Positions 1 to 8,779 of a stretch of DNA of 64,000 nt are shown here, piece after piece. The number at the start of each line of letters is the position of its first letter. Position 1 is the first letter of the stretch. Position numbers and translations under genes: made by a program. Source of the DNA: Pseudomonas sp. 31-12 (GTDB taxonomy: Bacteria; Pseudomonadota; Gammaproteobacteria; Pseudomonadales; Pseudomonadaceae); contig NZ_CP029482.1 of assembly GCF_003151075.1 (NCBI RefSeq), positions 6,138,001 through 6,202,000 of the forward strand. The letters are read 5' to 3'. The notes beneath the pieces are model-generated. The model saw only the letters and a program-made list of their open reading frames with translations. It searched no databases and was not told the DNA's origin.

Positions 1-199
1 GGCCATAACGGCCAACCGATGGAAGCCCTTTGAGTTCGGCAGGACGTTCACCTGCATCCAGCACGCCGACCAGAAGGTCCGCGGAACCCAGTTCGACAAC
101 GATTTCAGACAGAGACGGCGCGAGGCTGACAACGCGCTCGACAGCAGAGGCCATGCCGCTACTGGCCAGCAGCATCACCGCCAGCCAGACGCGAAACAT
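1..199 (-). CDS. Cobalamin-type periplasmic binding protein, N-terminal part only
   Basis: The reading frame runs off the left edge, so only about 66 N-terminal residues are visible. It begins with a hydrophobic signal peptide (FRVWLAVMLLASSGMASA) and continues with RVVSLAPSLSEIVVELG, the opening beta strand typical of BtuF/FhuD-like binding proteins that deliver cobalamin or other metal chelates to an ABC importer. The start ATG at 199-197 shares one base with the stop of the preceding gene (TGATG), which fixes it and implies translational coupling. No permease or ATPase gene is in view, so the ligand is inferred from the family only. Confidence 0.8.
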   Translation of the reverse strand, partial: MFRVWLAVMLLASSGMASAVERVVSLAPSLSEIVVELGSADLLVGVLDAGERPAELKGLPSVGRYG

Positions 200-618
200 C
201 AGGCGAGTTGACGCGGGATACGGTAGAGGTAGAACAGCACCGTGGTCGACAGCGCCAGCAGCACCAACGGCACTGCTTCGAGGCCGACGAACACCGCCAG
301 CGCACCGATCCACGCCGGCAGACTCGCGACTAGCAACGCCGTGCGACGCTTGGCAGCCAGGGTGATCCAGGCGGCGGGTTCTTCAGGGGTGTCGAGGGCT
401 TTCTGGGTGGCGATCAGTGCGTGCTTGTAGCCGCCGAAAAACTTCAGGCTGACAAACATAGAAGCGACACCAGCAATGAACAAAGGCATCGCCAGCACCG
501 GCAAGATCGCCTCGCCCTGGCCAAAGACGCCATTGATCACGAACAGCGGCAACAGGGCCAAGGCCATGTATTGCCACCAGTTGAAGGACAATCGCCGCCT
601 TACTTGACCGCGCGTCAC
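199..618 (-). CDS. Small membrane protein of unknown function
   Basis: 139 residues. It has a basic start ([17 protein letters not shown]), two hydrophobic segments around residues 17-58, a polar stretch with KRRT near the middle, and two more hydrophobic segments near residues 94-132, so an inner-membrane protein with about four spans is likely. The gene lies between ribA and the binding-protein gene, overlapping ribA by 4 bases and the following gene by 1 base, so all three are probably translated from one message. I do not recognise a characterised family; relatives sit at the same place next to ribA in other pseudomonads and are sometimes labelled as MFS fragments, which the length does not support. 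Confidence 0.75.
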   Translation of the reverse strand: MTRGQVRRRLSFNWWQYMALALLPLFVINGVFGQGEAILPVLAMPLFIAGVASMFVSLKFFGGYKHALIATQKALDTPEEPAAWITLAAKRRTALLVASLPAWIGALAVFVGLEAVPLVLLALSTTVLFYLYRIPRQLA

Positions 619-1232
619 GCCCGGTCTGCCTCGCCCTGATGCTCGTTGCCCATCATGTGGTCGAGCTTGCTGGCCTTGGTGGCCAGGTAGAGTTTGTTGT
701 GCGGGTTATGCCCGGTGTGCAGCGGCACGCGCTCGGCGACCAAAATGCCCATGTCGGTCAAGGCTTTGACCTTGCGCGGGTTGTTGGTCATCAGGCGCAG
801 GGATTTCACGCCCAGGTGTTCCAGCATCGGCAGGCACATGGCGTAGTCACGCTGGTCGGCGGCAAAGCCCAAGCGTTCGTTGGCTTCAACGGTGTCGGCA
901 CCGCCATCCTGCAACTCATAGGCGCGGATCTTGTTCAGCAGGCCAATGCCACGGCCTTCCTGGCGCAGGTAAAGCAACACGCCACGGCCTTCACGAGCGA
1001 TAGCCTGCAAGGCGGCTTCAAGTTGCGAGCCGCAGTCGCAACGCTGGCTGAACAAGGCATCACCCGTCAGGCATTCGGAGTGCAACCGGCCGAGTACCGG
1101 GGCACCGTCGGCGAACTCACCCAGGCTCAACACCACGTGCTCGCGCCCGTTTTCTTCATCGAGAAAGCCGTGCATGGTGAATTGCGCAAAAGGCGTTGGC
1201 AGCTTGGAAGCGGCGACAAAAACGACAGGCAC
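615..1232 (-). CDS. ribA: GTP cyclohydrolase II
   Basis: RibA opens the imidazole ring of GTP, releasing formate and pyrophosphate, in the first step of riboflavin synthesis in the cytoplasm. The 205-residue protein has the zinc site in [21 protein letters not shown] (three cysteines at about 54, 65 and 67) and the [10 protein letters not shown] catalytic loop. I place the start at GTG 1232 (protein [10 protein letters not shown]), because AGGAG lies 7 bases upstream; the longer frame would need a TTG at 1250 with no better ribosome site. This is the only complete GTP cyclohydrolase II in the window, since the RibA-like half of RibBA is degenerate. Confidence 0.96.
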   Translation of the reverse strand: MPVVFVAASKLPTPFAQFTMHGFLDEENGREHVVLSLGEFADGAPVLGRLHSECLTGDALFSQRCDCGSQLEAALQAIAREGRGVLLYLRQEGRGIGLLNKIRAYELQDGGADTVEANERLGFAADQRDYAMCLPMLEHLGVKSLRLMTNNPRKVKALTDMGILVAERVPLHTGHNPHNKLYLATKASKLDHMMGNEHQGEADRA

Positions 1233-1365
1233 CGGTGTGCTCCTGATCAATAAGTACTGGAGATTCGCAGAGGCGGCATTGTAACAGCAGGTTCCTGCAG
1301 ACGCTTAGGCTGAATTATGGGGCATAACGATCAAAAAGTTAGATCTCAGGCCCACCATCAACCCC

Positions 1366-1455
1366 TGTGGGAGCGGGCTTGCTCGCGAATGCGGGCTGTC
1401 AGTCGACTGAAATGTTGACTGAACTACCGTTTTCGCGAGCAAGCCCGCTCCCACA
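1366..1455. repeat. REP doublet (inverted pair)
   Basis: Two copies of the fluorescent-Pseudomonas REP palindrome (core GTGGGAGCGGGCTTGC) face each other, the second being the reverse complement of the first, about 40 bases apart. It fills the gap between ribA and the next gene. Confidence 0.93.
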
Positions 1456-1465
1456 TTGACCGTGT

Positions 1466-2203
1466 TCAGTTCGGGTTGAACGGATAGGGTTGTTTCCAGC
1501 GTTCGAAGATCGGTTTCAATCGGCCGCTTTTCACCAGCAGTTCCATGCGCTGATCGAACAGCGCCATCAATGCGCGAGCCTTGGGCGTATCGGCGAAGCA
1601 CAGGTACAGCGGCAATTCCGCGATGTGTGTTCGGCGAAACTGCGACGGTTCCTTGGCCCACTTCAGGATGTAGTCGACCTCGGTCAGCGCGTCGATGTAG
1701 AAGTCGGCACGGTTACGGGTCAGCATCGACAGAATGCCGGTGCGCCGCACGACCTCGTTATAGCGCTGCACGCCGGGCAGGTATTTCTGGTACTCGTAAC
1801 CGCGGACCCAGGCCAGTCGATAGTTGCCAAGGGTTTCCGGGGTCGGCGCCGGATTACTGGCCAGGCCTAGGGCGTAGATGTGATCGGTATCGTAATTCCA
1901 GCGTGGATAAAGCACATCACTGGCCTCGTCACGGTAAGAACCGACACAGGCATCCACTTCACCACGCTGGGCCAGGCCCACGGCGCGGGTGTAAGGTTCG
2001 GTACGAAAAGCCAGTTTGATCCCGGCCGGTTCGAACACTTCCCGCAGCACATCCCACCCCAGGCCATGCCCGTCAGCAGCGGTATAGTCTTCCCATTCCT
2101 CGCTGGCCAGATGGATCACGGAGGGCGTCGTCGCGGCATCCTCCGCCTGGGCGAACGAGCAAAACATGGCGAACACCATCACAGCCAACCGGCGCCGAGC
2201 CAT
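1466..2203 (-). CDS. Periplasmic substrate-binding protein, PAAT-like
   Basis: 245 residues with a signal peptide (RRRLAVMVFAMFCSFAQA) followed by HLASEEWEDYTAADGHG and GLGWDVLREVFEPAGIKL, the pattern of polar-amino-acid-type (SBP family 3) solute-binding domains. The middle has the usual hinge segments and the C-terminus ends in LKPIFERWKQPYPFNPN. I chose ATG 2203 (MARRRL), which places the signal peptide at the N-terminus; the frame is open upstream but would run into pgpA. No transporter partner is adjacent; in Pseudomonas such lone SBP proteins are often sensory or of unknown role. A substrate cannot be named. Confidence 0.8.
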   Translation of the reverse strand: MARRRLAVMVFAMFCSFAQAEDAATTPSVIHLASEEWEDYTAADGHGLGWDVLREVFEPAGIKLAFRTEPYTRAVGLAQRGEVDACVGSYRDEASDVLYPRWNYDTDHIYALGLASNPAPTPETLGNYRLAWVRGYEYQKYLPGVQRYNEVVRRTGILSMLTRNRADFYIDALTEVDYILKWAKEPSQFRRTHIAELPLYLCFADTPKARALMALFDQRMELLVKSGRLKPIFERWKQPYPFNPN

Positions 2204-2225
2204 CCTTAATCCCCTGTCTCGCCCG

Positions 2226-2729
2226 TCAGGCGAAAATCCATACCAGCCCCTGCATCGCCAACCACGCAAACACACCTGCCAATACGTCATCGAGCATGAT
2301 CCCGACGCCACCGTGCACATGCCGGTCGATCCAGTGAATCGGCCAGGGCTTGAGAATGTCGAAGAAGCGGAACACCAAGAACCCCGCGAGCAACCAGTAC
2401 CAACCTTCCGGCACCAGCCACAGGGTGATCCACATCCCGACCATTTCGTCCCAGACGATGCCTTCGTGGTCGTGCACCCGCAAATCGTCGGCGACCTTGC
2501 CGCACAGCCAGAAGCCGAACAGCATGGTGATGCCGAGCATCAGCCAGTAACCCCAGTCGGGCAGCATCTGCCACAACGGGATGAAGGGTAGCGCAACTAA
2601 CGAACCCCAGGTGCCCGGTGCTTTTGGCAAGGTGCCCGAACCGAAGCCGAACGCCAGGAAATGCCAGGGATTGCGCCAGACCGAAGGCGGTACGAATTCC
2701 GCCGGGACCTGTTTGGGATGATCTGTCAC
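2226..2729 (-). CDS. pgpA: Phosphatidylglycerophosphatase A
   Basis: PgpA removes the phosphate from phosphatidylglycerol-phosphate at the inner membrane to give phosphatidylglycerol. The 167-residue protein carries GSGTLPKAPGTWGSL near residue 32, the acidic HEGIVWDEMVG motif and FRFFDILKPWPI, all typical of PgpA, with several hydrophobic spans. Its start overlaps the thiL stop by 4 bases (ATGA), so it is coupled to thiL, the common arrangement in gammaproteobacteria. Confidence 0.96.
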   Translation of the reverse strand: MTDHPKQVPAEFVPPSVWRNPWHFLAFGFGSGTLPKAPGTWGSLVALPFIPLWQMLPDWGYWLMLGITMLFGFWLCGKVADDLRVHDHEGIVWDEMVGMWITLWLVPEGWYWLLAGFLVFRFFDILKPWPIHWIDRHVHGGVGIMLDDVLAGVFAWLAMQGLVWIFA

Positions 2730-3691
2730 GGTGTCTCCCGAAAATGTTGATAGCCCCGGGTTTGCGGGGTGATGTCTTGCCCAGCGGCATCCAGCAGCAC
2801 AACGCCCTGCCCTGCCACCACACGTCCGACCACGTGGATCGGCCAGCCGGCGGCCAGCAACGCGGGCAACTCGACGGACGGTAGGCTGAAGGCCAGTACA
2901 TAGTCATCGCCGCCACTCAGGGCCGCGTCTTCAGCACCCGGCTGGCCGAGGAAGGCAACTAGAGCGTTCGACAGCGGTAAGCGGTCGCGTTCAACCTGAA
3001 TGCCGACATTCGACGCCAGGGCGATATGCCCGCAGTCCGCGAGCAGGCCGTCGGAGATGTCCAGCGCCGATGTGGCTTTGCCACGAAGCGCCTGACCCAA
3101 CGCCAGTTGCGGCTGCGGTGACCAGTAATGGGCCAGCAATGGGTCGGCGATGGCGGTTTCAGCCGTACGCTGCCCCAACACCAGCGGCAAGGCACCCGCC
3201 GCATTGCCCAACTCACCGCCCACGCAGAACAAATCGCCGGGCTGCGCCCCCCGGCGGGTCAACGCCTTGCCGGCCGGCACACGACCAAACACGGTCATCG
3301 TCAGGCTCAGCGGCCCGCGCGTGGTATCGCCGCCCACCAGTGTCACCCCACAGCTCTGCGCCATGGCGTTCAAACCACGGGCGTAGGCGTCCAGCCAATC
3401 GGCGGTCACCGTCGGCAAGGTCAGGGCAAGGGTAAAGGCAACGGGGGTGGCGCCCATGGCGGCCAGATCACTGACGGCTACAGCCAGCGAACGCTGACCG
3501 AGCAGAAACGGGTCGCAAGGATCTGCGAAATGCACGCCGGCAACCAGCGTGTCGGTGGAAATCGCCAACTGCTCCCCGGGGGGAACAGCCAGCAAAGCGC
3601 AGTCATCGCCGATCCCGAGGGCAACGCCTTCGCCGCCTTGCGCACAAGGCGCGGCGGCGAAGAAATTGCGGATCAGCTCAAACTCACCCAT
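2726..3691 (-). CDS. thiL: Thiamine-monophosphate kinase
   Basis: ThiL phosphorylates thiamine monophosphate to thiamine diphosphate with ATP, the last step of cofactor synthesis. The 321-residue sequence has the N-terminal GIGDDCALLAVPPG and AISTDTLVAGVHF metal/ATP motifs, LAAMGATPVAFTLALTLP, and VGGDTTRGPLSLTMTVFG, all hallmarks of the AIR-synthase-like fold. It starts MGEFELI, 18 bases after the nusB stop, and is followed by pgpA with a 4-base overlap, so it belongs to the ribD-to-pgpA transcription chain. Confidence 0.97.
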   Translation of the reverse strand: MGEFELIRNFFAAAPCAQGGEGVALGIGDDCALLAVPPGEQLAISTDTLVAGVHFADPCDPFLLGQRSLAVAVSDLAAMGATPVAFTLALTLPTVTADWLDAYARGLNAMAQSCGVTLVGGDTTRGPLSLTMTVFGRVPAGKALTRRGAQPGDLFCVGGELGNAAGALPLVLGQRTAETAIADPLLAHYWSPQPQLALGQALRGKATSALDISDGLLADCGHIALASNVGIQVERDRLPLSNALVAFLGQPGAEDAALSGGDDYVLAFSLPSVELPALLAAGWPIHVVGRVVAGQGVVLLDAAGQDITPQTRGYQHFRETP

Positions 3692-3709
3692 AGCGATTGC
3701 AAGCGCCGA

Positions 3710-4210
3710 TTAGCGCTTGAACGCCTTCACTTCAGCTTCACGCAGACGCGGGGCCAGCTTGTCGAGTACACCGTTGACGAATTTGTGGCCGTCGGTGGAA
3801 CCGAAGACTTTCGCCAGCTCGATACCTTCGTTGATCACAACGCGGTAAGGGACGTCGACACGCTCAAGCAGTTCCCAGGTGGACAGGCGCAATACCGCCA
3901 GTTCAACCGGGTCCAGCTCTTCGATGGTCAGGTCCAGGCAAGGCTTGAGAGCGGCGTCGATCTTGTCCTTCTGCGCTGGAACCCCGTGCAGGATTTCACG
4001 GAAGTAGGCGCCGTCGACATCGCTGAAATCGTTATCGACCCGAAACTGCGCTTCGATCTCGTTCAGCGACTGCTTGGCCATGTGCCACTGGTACAGCGCT
4101 TGAGTCGCGAGCTGACGGGCTTCGCGACGCTTGACGCTTTTCGATGGCTTGCCAGCATCCGCAGGCTTTGGATCGCGCGGGTTGAAACGATCGCTTTCGT
4201 CGCTAATCAC
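3710..4210 (-). CDS. nusB: Transcription antitermination factor NusB
   Basis: NusB binds boxA RNA with ribosomal protein S10 and supports antitermination on rRNA operons. The 166-residue protein has a charged N-terminal extension (about 25 residues, including [18 protein letters not shown]) followed by [20 protein letters not shown] and the C-terminal [29 protein letters not shown] typical of the all-helical NusB fold. It overlaps ribH by 4 bases, so it is translationally coupled to riboflavin genes, a widespread linkage. Confidence 0.97.
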   Translation of the reverse strand: MISDESDRFNPRDPKPADAGKPSKSVKRREARQLATQALYQWHMAKQSLNEIEAQFRVDNDFSDVDGAYFREILHGVPAQKDKIDAALKPCLDLTIEELDPVELAVLRLSTWELLERVDVPYRVVINEGIELAKVFGSTDGHKFVNGVLDKLAPRLREAEVKAFKR

Positions 4211-4683
4211 TTGGCCTCCAACTGCGCCAGCAGGCTGACCATTTCCAGAGCGGACAGGGCAGCTTCGGCACCTTTGTTACCGGCCTTGGTGCCGGAACGT
4301 TCGATGGCTTGCTCGATGGAATCAACGGTCAGGACGCCGAAAGCGACCGGAACGCCGAACTCCATGGACACCTGGGCCAGGCCCTTGGTGCATTCGCCCG
4401 CCACGTATTCGAAGTGCGGAGTACCGCCACGAATGACCGCGCCCAGGGCGATGATTGCCGCGTATTCGCCCTTCTGAGCGACTTTCTGCGCAACCAGCGG
4501 GATTTCGAAGGCGCCAGGCGCGCGGATGATGGTGATGTCGCTTTCGCTCACGCCGTGGCGAACCAGGGCATCAACTGCACCGCTGACCAGGCTTTCAACG
4601 ACGAAGCTGTTGAAACGGCCCACTACCAAAGCGTAGCGGCCTTTAGGGGCGATGAAGGTACCTTCGATGGTCTTCAGGGTCAT
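4207..4683 (-). CDS. ribH: 6,7-dimethyl-8-ribityllumazine synthase
   Basis: RibH condenses 3,4-dihydroxybutanone phosphate with the ribityl-aminopyrimidine to lumazine. The 158-residue protein shows the family signatures: [52 protein letters not shown] with the catalytic histidine, and [15 protein letters not shown]. It is separated from ribBA by 91 bases that contain a hairpin and is coupled to nusB by a 4-base overlap. Confidence 0.97.
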   Translation of the reverse strand: MTLKTIEGTFIAPKGRYALVVGRFNSFVVESLVSGAVDALVRHGVSESDITIIRAPGAFEIPLVAQKVAQKGEYAAIIALGAVIRGGTPHFEYVAGECTKGLAQVSMEFGVPVAFGVLTVDSIEQAIERSGTKAGNKGAEAALSALEMVSLLAQLEAK

Positions 4684-4705
4684 TCGTTAGATCTCTTAAA
4701 GAGCC

Positions 4706-4728
4706 GGGACGCGTTTTCTACGCATCCC
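4706..4728. other. Hairpin in the ribBA-ribH gap
   Basis: On the minus strand GGGATGCGT and ACGCGTCCC pair (9 pairs including one G-U) around a 5-base loop. There is no U tract, so it is not a simple terminator; it may tune expression or RNA processing between ribBA and ribH. The rest of the 91-base gap shows no gene. Confidence 0.5.
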
Positions 4729-4774
4729 TCAGTGATGTGTTAGCCGCGAATCAAGGACTGGAAACAACCGGTCA

Positions 4775-5866
4775 TTATTCGGAGGGCACGTATTCTACAA
4801 CTTCCAGATCGAAACCGGATATCGCATTAAATTTCATTGGCGCCGACATCAAGCGCATTTTGCGTACGCCCAGGTCCCGAAGGATCTGCGAACCGGCACC
4901 AACGATGCTGTAAGTGGTCGGTTTTTTCACGGCCGTCTGGTCCGCAGTTTCACGGATGTGCGCCAGCAACACGTCGCCATCGAGCGGGTGACCGAGCAAC
5001 AGCACCACACCGCTGCCCGCCTCGGCCACCGCGGCCATGGCGGCGCGCAGGCTCCAGCGGCCCGGTTGCTTGACCATCAACAGGTCGCGCAGCGGGTCCA
5101 TGTTGTGTACGCGAACCAGGGTCGGTTCTTCAGCGCACACGGTGCCCAGGGTCAGGGCCATGTGCACGTCGCCTTCCACGGAATCACGATAGGTCACCAG
5201 GTTGAACTGGCCCAGTTCGCTGTCCAAAGGCTGCTCGGCAATCCGCTGAACGGTACGTTCGTGGATCATCCGGTAGTGAATCAGGTCGGCGATGGTGCCG
5301 ATCTTGATGTTGTGCTCGGCCGCGAAGGCTTCGAGTTCAGTGCGACGGGACATGGTGCCGTCGTCGTTCATCACTTCGCAGATCACGCCGCTTGGCTCGA
5401 AACCGGCCATGCGCGCCAGGTCGCAGGCCGCTTCGGTGTGGCCAGCGCGCGCCAGGGTGCCGCCGGCCTGAGCCATCAGCGGGAAGATGTGGCCAGGGCT
5501 GACGATATCTTCAGCCTTGGCGTCTTTCGCTGCGGCCGCTTGCACGGTGCGCGCGCGGTCGGCAGCGGAGATGCCGGTGGTCACGCCTTCGGCCGCTTCG
5601 ATGGACACGGTGAACTTGGTGCCGAAGCCGGAACCATTGCGCGGTGCCATCAAAGGCAGCTTGAGCAGCTCGCAGCGCTCGCGGCTCATCGGCATGCAGA
5701 TCAGGCCACGGGCGTGCTTGGCCATGAAGTTGATGTGTTCGGCCTTGCAGCACTCGGCGGCCATGATCAGGTCGCCTTCGTTCTCGCGGTCTTCGTCATC
5801 CATGAGGATGACCATCTTGCCTTGGCGGATGTCTTCAACCAGTTCTTCGATGCTATTGAGCGCCAC
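4775..5866 (-). CDS. ribBA: 3,4-dihydroxy-2-butanone-4-phosphate synthase with degenerate RibA-like C-terminal domain
   Basis: The N-terminal ~200 residues are DHBP synthase (RibB), which converts ribulose 5-phosphate to dihydroxybutanone phosphate: DDEDRENEGDLIMAAE near residue 23, and AGHTEAACDLARMAG. The C-terminal ~160 residues have the overall form of GTP cyclohydrolase II, but where RibA has the cysteine zinc site this protein reads VRVHNMDPLRDLL, and no [13 protein letters not shown] loop is present. So only the RibB activity is expected; ring opening would come from ribA at 615-1232. The 363-residue gene starts 16 bases after ribE. Confidence 0.93.
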   Translation of the reverse strand: MALNSIEELVEDIRQGKMVILMDDEDRENEGDLIMAAECCKAEHINFMAKHARGLICMPMSRERCELLKLPLMAPRNGSGFGTKFTVSIEAAEGVTTGISAADRARTVQAAAAKDAKAEDIVSPGHIFPLMAQAGGTLARAGHTEAACDLARMAGFEPSGVICEVMNDDGTMSRRTELEAFAAEHNIKIGTIADLIHYRMIHERTVQRIAEQPLDSELGQFNLVTYRDSVEGDVHMALTLGTVCAEEPTLVRVHNMDPLRDLLMVKQPGRWSLRAAMAAVAEAGSGVVLLLGHPLDGDVLLAHIRETADQTAVKKPTTYSIVGAGSQILRDLGVRKMRLMSAPMKFNAISGFDLEVVEYVPSE

Positions 5867-5882
5867 AAGGCACCCCCTTCAG

Positions 5883-6545
5883 TCAGGATTTGAGGTAGCC
5901 GTTGGCGGCCAGAAAGCTTTCAGTGATGTTACTGGAGGCTGGCTCTGCGGCCTTGTCGCCCAACAACAGGCGCTCCAGATAACGTGCCAGCAAGTCGACT
6001 TCGAGGTTCACCCGGCGACCTGGCTGGTACGACGCCATGATGGTTTCGCTCAGGGTGTGCGGAATGATTGTCAGCATGAACTCGGCGCCATCGACCGCGT
6101 TCACGGTCAGGCTGGTGCCGTCGACGGTGATCGAGCCTTTATGGGCGATGTACTTGGCCAGGTCCTTCGGCGCACGGATGCGGAATTCCACGGCACGGGC
6201 ATTCTCGGTACGGGCAACCACTTCGCCTACGCCATCGACATGACCGCTGACCAGATGCCCGCCGAGGCGAGTGGTCGGGGTCAGGGCTTTTTCCAGGTTC
6301 ACCGGGCTGCCGCTTTTCAGATCATTCATCGCGGTGCAGTCGAGGGTTTCGCGACTGACGTCCGCCGCAAAACCATTGCCCAGCAATTCAACGGCAGTCA
6401 GGCACACGCCGTTGACCGCGATGCTGTCGCCCAGTTTGACGTCGCTCAGGTCGAGCTTGCCGGTTTCTACGTGGACCCGTACATCTCCGCCTTTTGGGGT
6501 CAATGCACGAATACTGCCGATGGATTCGATGATGCCGGTAAACAT
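5883..6545 (-). CDS. ribE: Riboflavin synthase, alpha chain
   Basis: This enzyme dismutates two lumazine molecules to riboflavin and the pyrimidine precursor. The 220-residue protein starts MFTGIIESIGSI and has two lumazine-binding repeats, seen as SIAVNGVCLTA / GGHLVSGHVDGVGEV in the first and SITVDGTSLTVNAVDG / VNLEVDLLARYLERLL in the second. ATG 6545 is chosen because GAGGA stands just upstream and MFTGI is the invariant start of the family; the frame is open further upstream. Confidence 0.97.
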   Translation of the reverse strand: MFTGIIESIGSIRALTPKGGDVRVHVETGKLDLSDVKLGDSIAVNGVCLTAVELLGNGFAADVSRETLDCTAMNDLKSGSPVNLEKALTPTTRLGGHLVSGHVDGVGEVVARTENARAVEFRIRAPKDLAKYIAHKGSITVDGTSLTVNAVDGAEFMLTIIPHTLSETIMASYQPGRRVNLEVDLLARYLERLLLGDKAAEPASSNITESFLAANGYLKS

Positions 6546-6591
6546 GGAGTCCTCCTCGAGAACAAAGCCGTCGCGTGGCGCAGGCCGGGAA

Positions 6592-7725
6592 TTATACGCT
6601 CGCCGCCGGCGCAGGAATGGCGATGACTCGCCAGTCATCGCCAACCGCGCGAATTTCGGTGATTTTGAGCTCGGGCGCGTCTTTCATTTGCGCGAGCGGC
6701 CAGTCCAGTAATGGGCGAGCCGAGGAGCCGAGGAACTTGCCTGCGATGAAAATCTGGAATTCGTCCACCAGACCTTGCTGGGCGAAAGCCCCCGCCAGAC
6801 GCGGACCCGCTTCGACCAACACTTCGTTGACCTCACGGGCGGCGAGTTCGACCAGCAGTTTGCGCAGGTCGACCAAGCCATCGTCACCGGCCACGATCAG
6901 GCACTCCGGACCGTTGGCGTATTGCTCTTCAATCGCCATGCAGGTGGCGACCAGCGCCGGGCCAGCCTTGAAGAACGGCGCGTCCAGCGGCACGCGTAAA
7001 CGGCCGTCGATCAGCACGCGCAGCGGCGGACGGCTCATGGCCAGGGCCGTTTGCTCGGCGTCCAGGCCCAGCTCATCGGCCCGCACGGTCAAACGGGCAT
7101 TGTCCGCCAGCACCGTATCGGCGCCGGTCAGCACAACGCTGGCCTGGGCGCGCAGGCGTTGTACTGCTGAGCGCGCCGCCGGGCCAGTGATCCATTGGCT
7201 CTCGCCGCTTTCCATCGCCGTGCGACCGTCCAGGCTCATGGCCAGCTTCACCCGCACGAACGGCAAGCCGTGTTCCATGCGTTTGAGGAAGCCTTCGTTG
7301 AGCTTGCGCGCCTCGCCTTCCAGCACGCCGCTTTCGACAGCGATGCCAGCCTGGGCCAGGCGCTGCATGCCGCGACCGGCCACCGACGGATTCGGGTCCT
7401 GCATCGCCGCGACGACCCGTGCGAGGCCGGCATTCACCAGCGCATCGGCACAGGGCGGCGTGTGGCCGTGGTGGCTGCACGGTTCGAGGGTCACATAAGC
7501 GGTAGCGCCTCGGGCCTTGTCGCCAGCGGCGCGCAGGGCGTGGACTTCGGCATGGGGTTCGCCGGTGCGCACATGCCAGCCTTCGCCGACAATTTGCCCG
7601 TCCTTCACGATTACACAGCCGACCCGAGGGTTGGGGTGGGTCGTGTAGTGGCCTTTACGCGCCAGTTCCACGGCGCGGGCCATGTAATGGGCGTCGAGGA
7701 TGGCAAGTTCTGTGGAGGTGGTCAT
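6592..7725 (-). CDS. ribD: Bifunctional riboflavin deaminase/reductase
   Basis: RibD deaminates the pyrimidine made by RibA and then reduces its ribosyl chain with NADPH. The N-terminal deaminase (residues about 10-150) has the zinc ligands in [11 protein letters not shown] and [17 protein letters not shown]; the C-terminal reductase (about 155-370) has [14 protein letters not shown] and the [11 protein letters not shown] motif. The 377-residue gene overlaps nrdR by 4 bases, so the two are coupled. Confidence 0.97.
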   Translation of the reverse strand: MTTSTELAILDAHYMARAVELARKGHYTTHPNPRVGCVIVKDGQIVGEGWHVRTGEPHAEVHALRAAGDKARGATAYVTLEPCSHHGHTPPCADALVNAGLARVVAAMQDPNPSVAGRGMQRLAQAGIAVESGVLEGEARKLNEGFLKRMEHGLPFVRVKLAMSLDGRTAMESGESQWITGPAARSAVQRLRAQASVVLTGADTVLADNARLTVRADELGLDAEQTALAMSRPPLRVLIDGRLRVPLDAPFFKAGPALVATCMAIEEQYANGPECLIVAGDDGLVDLRKLLVELAAREVNEVLVEAGPRLAGAFAQQGLVDEFQIFIAGKFLGSSARPLLDWPLAQMKDAPELKITEIRAVGDDWRVIAIPAPAASV

Positions 7726-8186
7726 TCTTTCACCGGCTCACGGGCCAGGCGATCGATCTCTTCGCGGAACTCGTTGAGGTCCTGGAAGCGCCGATACACG
7801 GAGGCGAAACGAATGTAGGCGACTTCGTCGAGCTTTTGCAGCTCGGCCATCACCAGTTCACCGACCACGAGGGATTTGACCTCTCGTTCACCGGTGGCGC
7901 GCAGTTTGTGTTTGATGTGCACCAGCGACGATTCGAGGCGTTCGACACTCACCGGGCGCTTCTCCAGTGCGCGCTGCATGCCGGCGCGAAGTTTTTCTTC
8001 GTCGAAGGGCTGACGGCTACCGTCGGTTTTGATCAGGCGCGGCAACACCAGTTCGGCAGTCTCGAACGTCGTGAAACGCTCGCCGCAGGCCAGGCATTCA
8101 CGCCGGCGGCGCACCTGTTCGCCCTCGGCGACCAGACGCGAGTCGATGACCTTGGTGTCGTTGGCACCGCAGAAGGGACAGTGCAT
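7722..8186 (-). CDS. nrdR: Transcriptional repressor NrdR
   Basis: NrdR is a nucleotide-sensing repressor of ribonucleotide reductase genes. The 154-residue protein has an N-terminal zinc ribbon ([17 protein letters not shown] and [10 protein letters not shown], four cysteines) and an ATP-cone domain from [21 protein letters not shown] onward. ATG 8186 begins the zinc ribbon; an in-frame longer start would add unrelated residues. It heads the minus-strand chain nrdR-ribD-ribE-ribBA-ribH-nusB-thiL-pgpA. Confidence 0.97.
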   Translation of the reverse strand: MHCPFCGANDTKVIDSRLVAEGEQVRRRRECLACGERFTTFETAELVLPRLIKTDGSRQPFDEEKLRAGMQRALEKRPVSVERLESSLVHIKHKLRATGEREVKSLVVGELVMAELQKLDEVAYIRFASVYRRFQDLNEFREEIDRLAREPVKE

Positions 8187-8314
8187 GGTGGCAGGCAACA
8201 AAAAAAGGGAGGGCCATGGTAGCGCATCCCCGTGGCAAGACAAGCCATAGGGTTTGCGGTATACAGACTGGCTATAGAGCTTGATCCATGGATTTCACCT
8301 TGCTGGAGCCGCAA

Positions 8315-8779
8315 ATGTCCCTAAGACCGCTCGTATTGCTCAGTGTTTTCAGCCTGCTGGTGGCCTGCAGCAGCGATGCGCCCAAGCCCCAGCCGCCAAC
8401 GCCAGGGCCCGCCCCACAGGCGGCGCAGAAAAAAGCCAAGGAGTCGGCCAACCTCGGCCCGCTGCCCGCGTATCAGCGTGAACTGAGCGGCACCCTGCAA
8501 GGCATACCGGCCGGTGCCGAAGTCGAGCTGGCGCTGCTGGTGATCGATGCCCAGGACCGTCCGCAACAATTGCTCGCCAGTTCGAGCCTGATCGGCACCA
8601 ATCAGATTCTGCCGTTTCACCTGCGCTTCAACCCGGAATCGTTCCCGGCGGGTGTGCGCGTTGAACTGCGCGGCCGTGCCAGCCAGTCCGGTCAGCTGAT
8701 TTTGCATTTGCCATCGCAAGTCATTACCCAGCCGACGACTCAGGCCTTGGGTCAGTTGCAATTCGTCAAAGCGCCATGA
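8315..8779 (+). CDS. YbaY-family lipoprotein
   Basis: 154 residues beginning MSLRPLVLLSVFSLLVAC: a lipoprotein signal with lipobox LVAC, followed by a proline-rich linker (PKPQPPTPGPAPQ) and a beta-rich domain of the YbaY type (LSGTLQGIPAGAEVELALLVIDAQDRPQQ). It is probably anchored in the outer membrane facing the periplasm; the role of this family is unknown. I prefer ATG 8315 over 8288 because TGGAG lies 8 bases upstream and the signal peptide then starts the protein. The next gene overlaps by 4 bases. Confidence 0.85.
   Translation: MSLRPLVLLSVFSLLVACSSDAPKPQPPTPGPAPQAAQKKAKESANLGPLPAYQRELSGTLQGIPAGAEVELALLVIDAQDRPQQLLASSSLIGTNQILPFHLRFNPESFPAGVRVELRGRASQSGQLILHLPSQVITQPTTQALGQLQFVKAP

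Noticed and set aside
615..1250. TTG at 1250 as the ribA start
   Set aside because: GTG at 1232 has AGGAG at 7 bases and gives the standard N-terminus.
1366..1455. REP doublets as CRISPR repeats
   Set aside because: They are opposed pairs scattered one per gap, not direct repeats with regular spacers, and no cas genes occur.
3128..4477. 449-residue plus-strand frame over thiL, nusB and ribH
   Set aside because: Opposite to three well-supported genes; low-complexity Arg/Gln/His-rich sequence.
4684..4774. FMN riboswitch in the riboflavin gene chain
   Set aside because: Neither this gap nor the one before ribE shows the conserved RFN element; the hairpin here is short and simple.
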